Shown here: piece after piece, positions 1-11,820 of the stretch
Layout: every line of letters starts with the position of its first letter
Numbering within the stretch: position 1 is the first letter of the stretch
Program-made: the position numbers and the translations under genes
The notes under the pieces: model-generated
Seen by the model: only the letters and a program-made list of their open reading frames with translations
The model's database searches: none
What the model was told of the DNA's origin: nothing
Source: Anaeromyces robustus
Lineage: Eukaryota > Neocallimastigomycota > Neocallimastigomycetes > Neocallimastigales > Neocallimastigaceae
Direction: 5' to 3'
Assembly: GCA_002104895.1 (NCBI GenBank)
Contig: MCFG01000077.1
Coordinates: 1-50,000 of the forward strand
DNA length: 50,000 bases

Positions 1-2569
1 TATTGGTATTTTTTATAAAATACATTGTAATATTTAAATTAAAAATTAATATATGTATTTTTTTATAATATAAATAGACTTTACATTAAGTTTTTAACTT
101 AAATCTTTTATTATGGTTAATTATATTGAATTATTCCATATAAAAAATAAAATAATAATTTTTACATGAATTTGGAATCATTTTATAATTATGTTCCTTA
201 ATAATAAAGAATTTGTTATTCAGATTAATCATTAATAATTGTACTGTACTATTGATTTTATATATAAATATACTTTTCATTATTTTATTTTTTTGATATT
301 TTATATGAAATGATTTATAATTATATATTAATGTTATTTTTTAATTCTTTTTTTTTTATTTAAATTTTTTAAATAAAAAAATTTATAAATATGATTTATA
401 CAATAGAAAAAAAAATTATTAACTTTTTATTGAATTTTCTATTAATTCTTTTTATATTTATAAATTAGTAAACATTTTATTATATTAAATCTTAAATAAT
501 GCAACAACATATTGGTATATCTGAATAATATTATTTTTTACTTTAAATTTCACTTTATATCATTATATATATAAAATATATACATTTATTATATTATTTA
601 TTTATTATAATACTAATTATTGTATATATATTGAAAAATTATTATATAATTAAAACTGTAATTATAAATAAATATTAAAAATTATTATATATAATAAATA
701 AAAGAACATCATTAAACAAAATATCACGTGTTAATACATATATTTATAAAATTTTCCATAAATGCTATATTATCCAAATGAATTATATTAATAGTTTTTT
801 AAGCTTTATTAAAGTTTTTTTTTTTTTTTTTTTTTTACATAATGAATTTTATTTTTTTAAATTTTTATATATCTGTAATTACTACAATAATCATATAATT
901 ATTTTAGTTTTTTTTTTTTACAATCAAAATTTCATTAAGAATTATTATTAACATCATTATATCTTATAAATATTATAAGAAAAAAAAGAATTTGTATTAT
1001 TAGAATGTTTTTATTTATTTTTTATTATTTATTATTTAAAATTTAAAAAATATTATAAAAATAAATTTGCACTTATATATAAATAGAATGTTTTTATTTA
1101 TTTTTTATTATTTATTATTTAAAATTTAAAAAATATTATAAAAATAAATTTGCACTTATATATAAAACTTGTATGAAATTAACTATTTTATATTCTATAT
1201 ATATATTGCAATGATAATATTAATTTTTCAATATGAAACCTTTTGTATTTACAGTGCTATATATTTATATATTATTATTTTTTAAGGTCATTCTCTTTAT
1301 GGTTTCATCATATAAATAATATTTTAACTCTAATTTTTAAATATATATAATATCCATTAAGAAAAAAAGAATATAATTTGTGATATTCAGAGATAAATTT
1401 AAGATAAAAAATTAAAAATATGAATAAATATTATAAAAAATAATAATTAAATATATATACTTAATATTTATGATATAATTATAATTATATTTTATTTATA
1501 TTTTAAGAAATAAAATTTTTTAAAATAAAAACTCAAGATAGAGTAATGATATTATAATATATATATTATTATCTAACTTTAAAACTTTAAAAATTAAAAT
1601 GTAAATTATAACTAAAAGTTTAATATTTTTTTTTTACTAACAAAAATGTCAAAAAATAAATATATTTTATAGCATTCTTTTTTCTTTTTCTTTTTATTAA
1701 GAAACAAGAAATAAAACTTTAACATCATAATACTATTTTTACTTTATATATATATATATATATATATATTTTCAATATTTTTGATATTTCTGATAATAAT
1801 ATAAAAAATATGACAATGAGATAATATTTATATATTTCATTTAATACTTTAAAAAATTAGGTATAATTATAATTTTTTATTATAAATTAATTAAAATATT
1901 AAAAATATAGAGTTTGTAACAAAATTTTTCTTTTTAATTTCGTTGTAAATTTTTAACATATACTTAAAATTATAACAAATTTATAGAATCATTATATCAA
2001 TATTTTGTATTATATTCTATTTATTTGAAAAAAATTAAAAGATTATTATATTTGATAATATTGTAAATAAACAAATTAATCAAAAAAAAAAAAAATACAA
2101 AATATATTATAATACCTACTTTTTTTTTTTTTTTTGATTATTACTCATAAAAAATTTAATTATAACATGATTTTTAATGAAATAAAAATTATAAAGTTAA
2201 ATGAATTTTTGGAATAAAAATTAATTTTTAAATATTAAAATTATAATAAAAGAACATAAAAGGAAAATTTATAAAACCTTTTTTTTATAAACTTTATTTA
2301 AAAAGCTTTAATAAAAGAATTTTATCAGATATTATTATTAGAAAATGTTAAATGATATTTATATAATTTTATTATTAACTTTAAAAATAAAATAAAATAT
2401 ATATAAAGATGAATGAATGGAATTTTTTAATATTTTTTTTTTTTTTTTTTTGAAAAAATTTTTGAAAAAAAATTATATTATTTATTTTTATTTTCTTTTT
2501 ATTATACTTTTTTTTTTTCTAAAGATTTTTTTCTTTTTCATTTATTTTATTATATTTAATATAAATTAA
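1..2569. other. AT-rich gene-free stretch
   Basis: No open frame, splice-able exon or RNA gene could be supported on either strand. The stretch holds poly-T and poly-A runs, a (TA)n run near 1748-1770, one 83-base tandem duplication (listed separately) and a CACGTG palindrome at 725-730. The last few hundred bases presumably contain the promoter of the receptor gene starting at 2570, but no convincing TATA box was picked out. Confidence 0.6.
1002..1167. repeat. 83-base tandem duplication
   Basis: Two essentially identical copies follow each other directly (1002-1084 and 1085-about 1167), each beginning AGAATGTTTTTATTTA and ending in TTTGCACTTATATATAAA. The lack of divergence suggests a recent duplication. 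No coding content. Confidence 0.9.
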
Positions 2570-3265
2570 ATGAATATATTTATATATTTATTTTTTGTTT
2601 TATTATTTGATATAGGTATTTTATATAAATATAAAATTATTACATATATAATTATTATATACCAATATCAATTTTCCAAATTAACGCTTTTATAATACTA
2701 ATATTATATATTTTTAAAATATTCTAGTTCATATTAATTGTACTAATGTCAACTTAGTATATTATCCAGATGGCTCAAATGAAGATTATATAGAGAATCT
2801 TGTTGATTCATTCAATAAGTATTCCCAAGAAGAGAGTTTGGGTATTACTTTAATGAAAAATATTTACCCTGAAATTACATCTACAGAATCATTTGTCGAA
2901 ACTTTATCATATCTTATGAATACAAAATCCAATAAATATGATTTAATTATTTTTGATACAGCATATTCAAATTTTTTTGGAAAAAATCTATATAATTTAT
3001 CTGATTATTTGCCAGATGAAATTACGAAAGAAATGGAACAGTTTATAAATGGAACAGATAATGCTCCATTGGATAATTTTTTTCAACCACCTCCTGGTGC
3101 TGATTTTCCACCACCTGATCCAAATTCTCCACCTGATATGAATTTTAAACCAACTGAAATTTATTCATTGGTAATATATATATAATAAAAAAAAATTTTT
3201 TTTTAAATAATTAATATTTAAAAATTGTAAAATATTTTTATTTATTTATTTATTCATTTATTTTT

Positions 3266-3308
<43 letters not shown>

Positions 3309-6205
3309 TTCTATTTTTTACTATTTGAATTTTTTTATTATATTTAAAACCATTTATTTAATATATTTTTATTTAATTATTTTATAAAATTTTCATTTTA
3401 TTATAATTAATTTTTCATTTTTTATTGTAAATAATTAATGATTATAAATATTTTTTAAATAATTTTTAAATATTAAAAAAAATTAAAATAAAAATACAGC
3501 CATTATATGTAGAATATAGTGTTCTTTATTCTAATACAGCTCTTTTAGAAACATATGGTAAGAATGTCCCAAAAACATGGGATGAATTAATTGAAACAGC
3601 TCATTTTATTGAAGAAGAAGAAAAGAAATTAGATAATGAAATTTATGGTTTTGCCGTTGATATGACTGGTATATTTTAATACTTAATTTGTTTAAATTTA
3701 TAATATAAAAAAAAAGATTATATGTATTATAATTAATAAATTAATTTTTTTTAATTGAAATATATGGAATGAAAATAGATACTGAAGAAGGATTTAATAC
3801 TTTTTACGAATATATATATTCTTTCAGAAATAACGCCACAGATCCATTTCCAACAATTACAGATCCAGTAGTTATTAATGCGTTAGAAAAATTAAAAGAA
3901 CTAAAATCTAAATTAAACAGTAATTATAATGATAATAACAATAATAATTATAATTCAAAGAAATAATTATAGTAATAATAATAATTATTTGACTTTTTAT
4001 AATTAATGGATTAAATAATTTATTATTAAATGATATAGATTTGTTTAAAAAGTTTTTTTTTTTTTTTTTTAATTGTTGTTGTAAAATATATTAATATATA
4101 TTAATATATATACATATTAATTAATTTTATTTATAATAATTATTTTAATTAAAATTTTAAAATTTACTAAATAAATAAAAGACAGAGGATTGTTATTTAA
4201 TAATAGAGATCTTCATAGTTGCTTAAACTCACCTAAATGTTTATTTGTTAAAACATGGAATAATGTAAAACATTCAGAAGATTTTTCAATGTCATTATTA
4301 CCAGGAGTTAAAGAAGGAATATCTTCATCATGTGTTGGTCAATATAATTTAGGTATGAATAGACATATAACAGATGAGAAAAAGGAAATTGTAGGTAAAG
4401 TTGTAGAATATATTACATCAATAGATTTTCAATCCAAAAATACTTTACAATTTGGACTTATTAGTGCTATGGATGTTATTAATTCAGATTGTGATAAATA
4501 TGAACATTGTACATACTTTAAATCTGTTCAATCAGTTTCTCGACCATACGATATATCTGATGATTATATTGGATATTCACGTAAATTTAGAGGTTATATA
4601 TTACAATATCTGAACGGAGATATCGAAGCTAGTACATGTGTTGAAAAAATAAAATATATAACAATGACTTTTTATGAAGAAAATCAAGATTTATATAATC
4701 GAATTTTTATGACGATTGTTGGAGTCTCAGATTTGGCAATGTTATATTTCTACTTTTTAGCATTTACTAAAAAACATATTCATAAATTTAAATTATTAAG
4801 TAAATTTCATTGGTTCCTTTACATGTTTGGAAGTATTCTTATAATGAGTCATGGTTTTCTTGAAATGGGTGAATTAACTGATTTGAAATGTAGAATTAAA
4901 CCTTTTATATTTTCATTTGGTTTTACTTTATGTAATACAATTTTACTGATTCGTCTAATAGTTAATTATCCTGAAAGTAATCGAAATTTTGTACAATATT
5001 GTGATAAACATTTTAGTAGAGCTATTTTATATTCATTTGTTGTTGATGTAATATTAAATCTATTGGTATTAATTAAACCTTATTATGCTGCAGTGGTAGC
5101 TGATGGTGCTATTACATATACCAAATGTAAAATTTCTGGTGCTGTTGGAATTACATGTATGGGATTAATTTATTGTTTCAAATTTCTAATTCTCATTTCT
5201 ATGATATTTTTCGTTTTTATAGAATGGAATATTAAAGAATTTAAACATGATATTCATTATTCCACTGGTGTAATTCTTATTTCATTAATTACATTTGTAT
5301 TTATATTCTTATCAAATCATATGAAATCGGGTGGATATGCAACAAAATTCCTTTTCCCTGCATTAATATATTATATTTATGGATTTACATCTTTTGCTAT
5401 ATATTTCATCTCTCGATTTTTCACTAGTTATAATAGTCATAATTCAGCCGAAGAAATTGTGAAAAAAGCTATTGTAAATAAACCTCAATCCTATTCAAAC
5501 CATAAAGAAAGTAATAGTAGTTTAAGTACAAGAACTTCCAATCATAGTAATTCACTTTCACCAACTAAAAAAGGATCATTTGCCGATCATATCATTAATT
5601 TACATAATAATGCGGAAGAAATTAAAAAAAGTAGTGAACTTAGTCTTAAAAACTCTAACCATGCTTCTGAATCTAAACTAAATAGTAGAAAGAATTCTAA
5701 TGCAAATAGTCTCTCAGTTGATAATATAAGGAACTTTGAAGAATCTATCTCAATGACACGTAGAGCTTCACAAATTACAGCTATTCCTGAAAATAAAATT
5801 GCTGATTCTTTCTGTTCTAATTCAGACCAAGATATTCATGAATCATCTAATTTCAGTAAAATACGTTCTTGTGATAATATTAATCCAGGATTTAATAGAA
5901 CAAATAGAATGAATTCTATTCCAGGTAAAATGTTTTTAGGTATGAAAAATATGAGATCCTATGATAATTTCCCTAATAATAATAATGAAAGTCTTATTAG
6001 AAAACCATCTACTAGAAGTGTATCTAATAATAATATTAATACTAATGAACCTCCTAGAAAATGTAGTACTTCTAATATTTCAGCAAATAGTCTTACCAAT
6101 ATTAATGAAGAAAAGGATGTTAAAAAGGAAAATGAAGTTGTTATTGTTACTCAAGCTTCTTTTGATGGAACATCTACTGATAATAAAAGTAATTCTAATG
6201 TATAA
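2570..6205 (+). CDS. Class C GPCR-like receptor with bacterial-type solute-binding ectodomain (5 exons)
   Basis: Proposed exons are 2570-2615, 2728-3170, 3500-3668, 3779-3919 and 4188-6205. All introns are GT...AG, phases agree, and the total is 2817 nt (938 residues). Residues 1-17 form a signal peptide (MNIFIYLFFVLL). Residues about 18-430 resemble extracellular sugar-binding proteins of ABC transporters: YDLIIFDTAYS, then LPLYVEYSVLYSN and VPKTWDELIETA in exon 3, and LFVKTWNNVK in exon 5. Seven hydrophobic segments follow at about 439-459, 473-492, 505-525, 547-563, 589-612, 625-643 and 655-678, as in the class C (GABA-B/metabotropic) fold. The last 260 residues are a Ser/Asn-rich cytoplasmic tail. 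Such SBP-7TM receptors are known from anaerobic fungi; a role in sensing extracellular sugars or other ligands is inferred. Exon 1 and the exon 4/5 junction (donor GTAATT at 3920, acceptor before 4188) are the least certain parts. Confidence 0.8.
3237..3310. repeat. (TTTA)n microsatellite inside intron 2 of the receptor gene
   Basis: An almost pure TTTA run with a few interruptions lies within the proposed 329-base intron 3171-3499. It makes that intron about three times longer than the first and third introns (112 and 110 bases). Confidence 0.85.
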
Positions 6206-6347
6206 AAAAATTAAAAAAAATTTTTTATAAATATTAGAATTAAAAAAAGCATTGTATATAAAAGAAATGTATAAATATTATGATAAAAATATGTAAATGT
6301 AAATATGATATTTCAATAATTTATTATAATAATAATAATATATATAA

Positions 6348-6459
6348 ATTCAATATATATAATATGGATAAATAAATTCAATATATATAATATGGGTAAA
6401 TAAATTCAATATATATAATATGGGTAAATAAATTCAATATATATAGTATGGGTAAATAA
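6348..6459. repeat. 28-base tandem repeat, four copies
   Basis: Units begin ATTCAATATATATAATATGG at 6348, 6376, 6404 and 6432 and end GTAAATAA (GATAAATAA-like in the first). Copies differ by single bases only. It lies just beyond the 3' end of the receptor gene, probably in or after its 3' UTR. Confidence 0.9.
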
Positions 6460-7324
6460 ATTAAAAAAATTATAATTTTGAAATAAAAAAAAAATATAAT
6501 TATAAATTTTATTTGTTATACTAATTAGCATTAAAGTTTTAAAAATTTTTTTTTATTTCAGTTTTAATTTATTAACATACAAAAAAAATTCCATTTTATA
6601 AGTATTAAAAAAATCTTATTATTATTTAAAATATTAATACTTTAAGAGAGTTAATATTTTTTTAATAATAATTAAATTTGTTGAGGTTACATCAAATTGA
6701 ATTAAATTTAGTGATATAAAATGAAAATTGAAACTTTAATGAATATAAATATATAATCAAATTTTTATAATTTTTATTTTACTATATTTTTATTAAGATA
6801 TAATATTTATATTATTATGTAATACTTAATAATATTATATATATTATTATAAATAACTATATAATTTAAAATTTATTTATATTATATTATATTAATATTT
6901 AATTGATTAGCATATTATTAATATAATTTAATAGTAAACAATAATAATTATATTAAAAAATTGTCTTTGTTATAAAAACTAATTTTATAAAGTGTATTTT
7001 TAATAAAGTTTAAATATTAATAATTTCCATAATGAGAATGAATTTTGTTATTAATATATATAATATTAAAAGTATATACATTTATACTATATTTAATATA
7101 TATAATATTATATAATATTATATATATTAAAAATAATATAATATTAATTAAAAAAAAATTTTTAATAATTATTTGTAATTATATGTATTATATTAATTTT
7201 TTTATCCGCTGTCAAAAAAAAAATTTTTTTAATATATTAATATATTTATTATTAATATTAATTATTTTTAATATATTTATATATATTATACTTTTTGTTT
7301 TTTCCTTAATTTTTTAAAAATAAT

Positions 7325-7333
7325 TATAAATAA
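7325..7333 (+). promoter_or_regulatory. Candidate TATA box of the GH43 gene
   Basis: TATAAATAA stands 206 bases before the GH43 start codon, followed about 40 bases later by AATCTAACA. This resembles the TATAAATAG / AATCTTTGCA pairing seen before the protease genes of this window, but with a weaker second element. TATA-like words are common in DNA this AT-rich, so confidence is low. Confidence 0.35.
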
Positions 7334-7538
7334 GACAAAATTTCTTCTGATTTTTTATTTTAAATCTAACACCTTTAAATTTTTTTGATAAAAATTTATT
7401 TATTTTATTAATTGTTATTAATAAAAAATTGTATATAATTAAATTATAAAAAAATTAGAAGGAAAATTTACAATTAATATAATAACATTTAATCAATAAT
7501 TATAGATTGTATTTGTAAAAATAAAAAAAATAAAAAAA

Positions 7539-9293
7539 ATGAAATTACTTACATGTTTAACTATTTTATCAGCAACATTATGTAAAAATGTTGTTTTTGG
7601 TGCTGGCGCTTCTTCTTTCAATGGTGTTCAACCAGGAAAATCTTACAAAGATATTAAAAACCATAACCCAGTAGTTTCTCACAGATACAGTGCAGATCCA
7701 GGTGCTATGGTTTATGATGGTAGAGTTTATATTTATGGTAGTAATGATGGTAATGTTGCTGAAAGACAAGGTAAAACAAATGATTATTCTCAAATTAAAA
7801 CAATTAATCTTTTATCATCATCTGATTTAGTTAATTGGATGGATCACGGTCCAATTCCAGCAACTGGACAAAGTGGTATTGCTAAATTTGCTAGTAATTC
7901 ATGGGCTCCAGCTGCTTGTCACAAAAAAATTAATGGTAAAGAAAAATTCTTTGTTTACTTTGCTAACAATGCTAGTGGTATTTGTGTTTTAGAATCTGAT
8001 TCTCCAACTGGTCCATTCAAGGATCCTCTTGGAAAACCACTTATTACTAGACAAACTCCAAACTCAAATGTAGAATGGCTTTTCGATCCAGCTTGTTTAG
8101 TTGATGATGATGGTACTGGTTACCTTTACTTCGGTGGTGGTGTTCCAAATGGTCAAGCCGCTAACCCAAGAACTGTTCGTGTTGTCAAATTAGGAGCTGA
8201 TATGAAGAGTCTTGCTGGAACCCCACAAACAATTGATGCTCCATGGGTATTCGAAGATTCTGGTATTAATAAGGTTGGTAACACTTACTACTACAACTAT
8301 TGTACCAACTTTAATGGAGGTCCATACGGTAATGGTAGAATTGCTTACATGAGTAGTAACAGTCCAATGGGTCCATTCAGTTACAAGGGTACTTGCTTTA
8401 ACAACCAAGGTGATTTCTTACAAGATGGTGGAGGTAACAATCACCACACTATTATTGAATTTAAGAACAAATTTTACATGGTCTATCACGCTCAATGGCT
8501 TGATATGAAGGTTAAAGGTAAATCAAATGGATACCGTACTACTCACATTGATGAATTACCAATGAATGGTAACAGTTTTGGTAATGCTAAGGCTACAGTA
8601 CAAGGTGTTACCCAATTAGAAAATGTTGATGGTTCCAAACTTAACTATGCTGCTTCTATGGCATGGCAAAGTGGTATTTCTGTCGAAGGTCATGGTGCTG
8701 TTACTCAAGTTAAATACGGCCGTGGTGCTTGGACTGGTGTTTCTAATGTTGATTTAGGTAGTGCTTCATCTATTACTCTTAAAGCTTCTTCTAGATCTGG
8801 TGCTACTATTAAGGTTTGTACTGATAGTGAAAATGGAAATGCTCTTGGTTACGTTGAAATTCCAGCTGGTGGTTCCTTACAAAATGTTACTGGTCAACTT
8901 AGTGGTGCTACTGGTACTAAGAACCTCTTCTTTGTTTCCTCAGGTGATGCCGTTATTGAATCATGGCAATTAAGTGGTGGTTCTAGTAGTGGTGGTTCTG
9001 GTTCTGGTAGTGGTGATGGTAGCTGTTGGTCAAAGGCTTCCGGTTTTAACTGTTGTAAGAACTGTGGTAAGGTTTACTTCATTGATAAAGATGGTGAATG
9101 GGGTATTGAAAACAATGACTGGTGTGGTATGCCAAAGACTTGTAAATCCTATTCTGATGAAGCCAAGAAATGTAAGGGTGCTCAAGGATATCCATGCTGT
9201 GCCTACTCTTGTGATTCACTTTTCACTGATAGTGATGGAGAATGGAGTGTTGAAAACGAAAATTGGTGTTTAATTAATAAGAGTATTTGTTAA
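7539..9293 (+). CDS. Secreted GH43 glycoside hydrolase with CBM6-like module and two fungal dockerins
   Basis: Intronless, 584 residues. A signal peptide (about 1-21) leads into a five-bladed GH43 domain (about 40-350). The likely catalytic carboxylates are Asp53 in SADPGAMVYDG (base), Asp183 in WLFDPACLVDDDG (pKa modulator) and Glu239 in WVFEDSGINK (acid). GH43 members remove arabinose or xylose from arabinoxylan; subfamily and exact substrate cannot be fixed here. Residues about 365-478 look like a CBM6-type beta-sandwich (SITLKASSRSGATIKV). A Gly/Ser linker (479-495) precedes two Cys-rich fungal dockerins, 496-535 and 545-584, each with the DGEWG/SxEN(N/E)xWC signature that binds scaffoldins of the fungal cellulosome. 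Codons are markedly richer in G/C (GGT, GCT, AAG, AAC) than in neighbouring genes, consistent with high expression, and a bacterial origin of the catalytic part is plausible. The start is chosen as the only Met before the signal peptide. Confidence 0.93.
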   Translation: MKLLTCLTILSATLCKNVVFGAGASSFNGVQPGKSYKDIKNHNPVVSHRYSADPGAMVYDGRVYIYGSNDGNVAERQGKTNDYSQIKTINLLSSSDLVNWMDHGPIPATGQSGIAKFASNSWAPAACHKKINGKEKFFVYFANNASGICVLESDSPTGPFKDPLGKPLITRQTPNSNVEWLFDPACLVDDDGTGYLYFGGGVPNGQAANPRTVRVVKLGADMKSLAGTPQTIDAPWVFEDSGINKVGNTYYYNYCTNFNGGPYGNGRIAYMSSNSPMGPFSYKGTCFNNQGDFLQDGGGNNHHTIIEFKNKFYMVYHAQWLDMKVKGKSNGYRTTHIDELPMNGNSFGNAKATVQGVTQLENVDGSKLNYAASMAWQSGISVEGHGAVTQVKYGRGAWTGVSNVDLGSASSITLKASSRSGATIKVCTDSENGNALGYVEIPAGGSLQNVTGQLSGATGTKNLFFVSSGDAVIESWQLSGGSSSGGSGSGSGDGSCWSKASGFNCCKNCGKVYFIDKDGEWGIENNDWCGMPKTCKSYSDEAKKCKGAQGYPCCAYSCDSLFTDSDGEWSVENENWCLINKSIC

Positions 9294-9773
9294 ATTTAAA
9301 TAGTAAATATTAAATAATAGAATCCATTAGTTTTATGGGTTTTTATTTATAGATGATATTACTATTTTAAATTATTATAATATGTAAAAAGAAATTATTA
9401 TAATATAAAATAAAATATAATAAAATATAGTTACTATTTTTATTAAATATATATATATATGTTATTTTTTGAAATTTTTAAATAAGTAAAAATAATTAAA
9501 TAAAAAATTCAATAAAAAAAAATGAGTAAATAAATAAATGAAATAAAATAAATATTATAAAAAAAATTTAATTTTTTTTTTTTTTGAAATATTAATTTTT
9601 TTTTTTTTTTTTTGAAATATTATTTATTGATTTTGAAGTATAAAAATTGTTAAACTTCCTTTAATCATATCAAATTTAACCTTTGTTTAAATTTTTTTTC
9701 TTGGATTTTTAAGAAATTCTAATTTAAATAATTTGTAATTACTGTAACTTTAAACAATTACCACCACAATATA

Positions 9774-9970
9774 TTTAAATTAAAATATTTTTATTCAAAA
9801 TATAAAAAAAGTATTACGAATACAAATACAAATAAATAATAACACAAAACTGTTATTTTATTTTACATATTATTTAAATTAGAGAATTATTTTTATTCAC
9901 AAAAAAACAAATATTACTAATACAAATACATGTAAATAAATAACACCAAAATATTATTTATTTTTATAAT
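9774..9970. repeat. Degenerate direct duplication of about 98 bases
   Basis: Two diverged copies (from about 9774 and about 9872) share TTTAAATTA, a TTTTTATTCA block, TACAAATACA and a run of AATAACAC(A/C)AAA. They differ by many substitutions, so the duplication is older than the 83-base one near position 1000. Confidence 0.6.
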
Positions 9971-10020
9971 TTTTTAATTTATATATTTTAATTTATTATT
10001 TTATTAAAAAGTCTACTTCG

Positions 10021-10204
10021 AAACCTTTTGGATTAATTATATTCTTCATTACTTTTAAAAAAGAATTTTTTTTAAAGTAAGTATAATTAATTATATTTTA
10101 AGGTTTAACTTTTAAGTATACATAATATGTATACTATAGATTTACACTATTTTAGTAAATCTTTAATATGCATATTATTAAAGATTAACTAAATGATGTA
10201 AATC
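10021..10204. repeat. Three consecutive hairpins / palindromes
   Basis: Hairpin 1 (10021-10106) has outer arms AAACCTT / AAGGTTT and inner arms ATTAATTATA / TATAATTAAT and TTACTTT / AAAGTAA around an A/T loop. Palindrome 2 (10116-10134) is GTATACA..TATGTATAC. Hairpin 3 (10139-10204) has arms GATTTACA...TTTAGT / ACTAAA...TGTAAATC enclosing the inner palindrome TCTTTAAT...ATTAAAGA (10160-10184). The arms are too ordered for chance even in AT-rich DNA. It could be a MITE-like element or a structured transcript; no transposase or target duplication was identified. Confidence 0.65.
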
Positions 10205-10232
10205 CAATAAGTTTAGTAAAAAAATTTTACCA

Positions 10233-10480
10233 TAAATTTTTTGTTATATATAAATTATAAATTAGTTATTATTATTCATTATTATGAAATTTTCATTATT
10301 ATGATTCATTATTACTATTATTATAAATAATTATTTTATTAATTATTAACTTGTAAATTTTTCGTTATTTAAAAATTATAAACTAGTTATTATTATTCAT
10401 TATTATTAAATTTTTCATTATTATGATTCATTATTATTATTATTATTATTATAAATTATTATTTTATTATAATTAAATTA
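10233..10480. repeat. Tandem duplication of about 120 bases
   Basis: Two copies, from about 10237 and about 10356, share (T)nTGTTAT or TCGTTAT, then AAATTATAAA(T/C)TAGTTATT, ATTCATTATTAT and TTTTCATTATTATGATTC. They end in TTA-type simple sequence. Confidence 0.7.
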
Positions 10481-10573
10481 TTAACCCAACTTAAGAGGGG
10501 TAATATTATAAAAAAAAATAATTTATATAGAAGTAATATTGTTTTTTAAAAAATTTTAATTTATTTTAATTGG

Positions 10574-10682
10574 AATTAAAATGTGTCAATTATTCTCATT
10601 TTTAATAGAAATTAAAAATGGGTCAATTGTTCTTAAATATTAATTTATTTAATAAAAATTAAAAATGTTTCAATCTTTCTCA
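10574..10682. repeat. Three degenerate copies of a 26-base word
   Basis: The words AATTAAAATGTGTCAATT, AATTAAAAATGGGTCAATT and AATTAAAAATGTTTCAAT start at 10574, 10610 and 10657, each followed by a TTCTCA/TTCTTA block. Spacing is 36 and 47 bases. Confidence 0.65.
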
Positions 10683-11706
10683 ATATTAAATATTCTCATA
10701 TTCCTTATATGGTTAGATTAGTTGCAAATTTTTAAAAAGTAATACATATTTTTTTTATTACTTAACTTAAAAATGTTTACTATTCTTAAAAAATTAAAAA
10801 TCTTAAAGATAGTTAATAATATTGTAAAAATCAGGTCAACAATACAGATTATAGAAATTTTGATTTTATTTATTTCAATTCTACTATTTTATTTTTTTAT
10901 TTATTTAATAATACAAAAATTCTATTTATCTCTTATAATATAATAATATAATAACATAAAAAAAAATAAGAAAATTATTATATAATATTTTTATAAGTAA
11001 ATTTTTATAAACTTCATAAATATTCTATAGAAAAAAAAAAAGAGTAACTCAATAATTCCAAACTTTATTATTGTAACCAATTTTTTTATTTTTTTTATTT
11101 TTTTTATTTTTTTTATTTTTTTTTTTTATTTTTTTTATAAATGTTTAAAAAATATGCATAATATATATTATTAATATGAAAATAAAGAGAAATTATTCGA
11201 TAATTAGATAATAAACTTTTTTATATAATTTAAATTAGTCATATATTAAAATATTATTATATATATTAAATAATTTATTTATATTAATATATTATATAAT
11301 TATAATATTATTGTATATTACTCATATATATTAATAATTAATAGAAATAAAATTTCTATAAAAAAATTTATTATATATTATATTATATTATTTATATAAT
11401 ATAATATATTATTTATTTTATTTATTTATAATTAATATATTATAATTCTTTAAAAAGCACGTGTATAAGTATTATCTAAATAAATTTGCATTATAAATTA
11501 AATTATAATATTTTATCTTATCTGACTCAATATTGCTTTAATTTATTGGTGAAGTTGGAAGTGGATCAATTAAAATATTTTGACCCATTAATAAACAAAT
11601 TAAAAAAAAATATTAATATTATCAAAAAGTATCACCAATTTTATGCTTATTAGTATAAAACGGTTTAAAATATTTTTTTTTTTAAAAAAAAAAAAATTAT
11701 GAATAC

Positions 11707-11820
11707 TATTTACGGTTGTATAATAAATATTATTTACGGTTGTATAATAAATATTATTTACAGTTGTATAATAAATATTATTTACAGTTGTATAATAAAT
11801 ATTATTTACAGTTGTATACA
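11707..11820. repeat. 24-base tandem repeat, nearly five copies
   Basis: Units TATTTAC(G/A)GTTGTATAATAA begin at 11707, 11731, 11755, 11779 and 11803. The first two carry CGG and the last three CAG, so the array expanded after or around that change. The minus-strand frame through it is an artefact of the repeat length being a multiple of three. Confidence 0.9.

Larger units (their letters stand above)
6206..7538. other. AT-rich intergenic stretch
   Basis: This is the spacer between the receptor gene and the GH43 gene. It contains a 28-base tandem repeat (listed separately), TA-rich stretches and a candidate TATA box at 7325. Open frames here are made of Ile/Leu/Tyr/Asn codons only and are not credible genes. 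Confidence 0.6.

Noticed and set aside
7045-7317. Open frame rich in Ile, Tyr, Leu and Asn
   Set aside because: Pure product of AT-rich sequence; no signal, domain or conserved motif.
8190-8408. Minus-strand frame inside the GH43 gene (also 7578-7793 and plus-strand shifted frames near 8761-9273)
   Set aside because: Shadows of the real coding frame.
11540-11600. Short frame IGEVGSGSIKIF resembling a P-loop
   Set aside because: Too short, key Lys of the P-loop absent, no further helicase or ATPase motif nearby.
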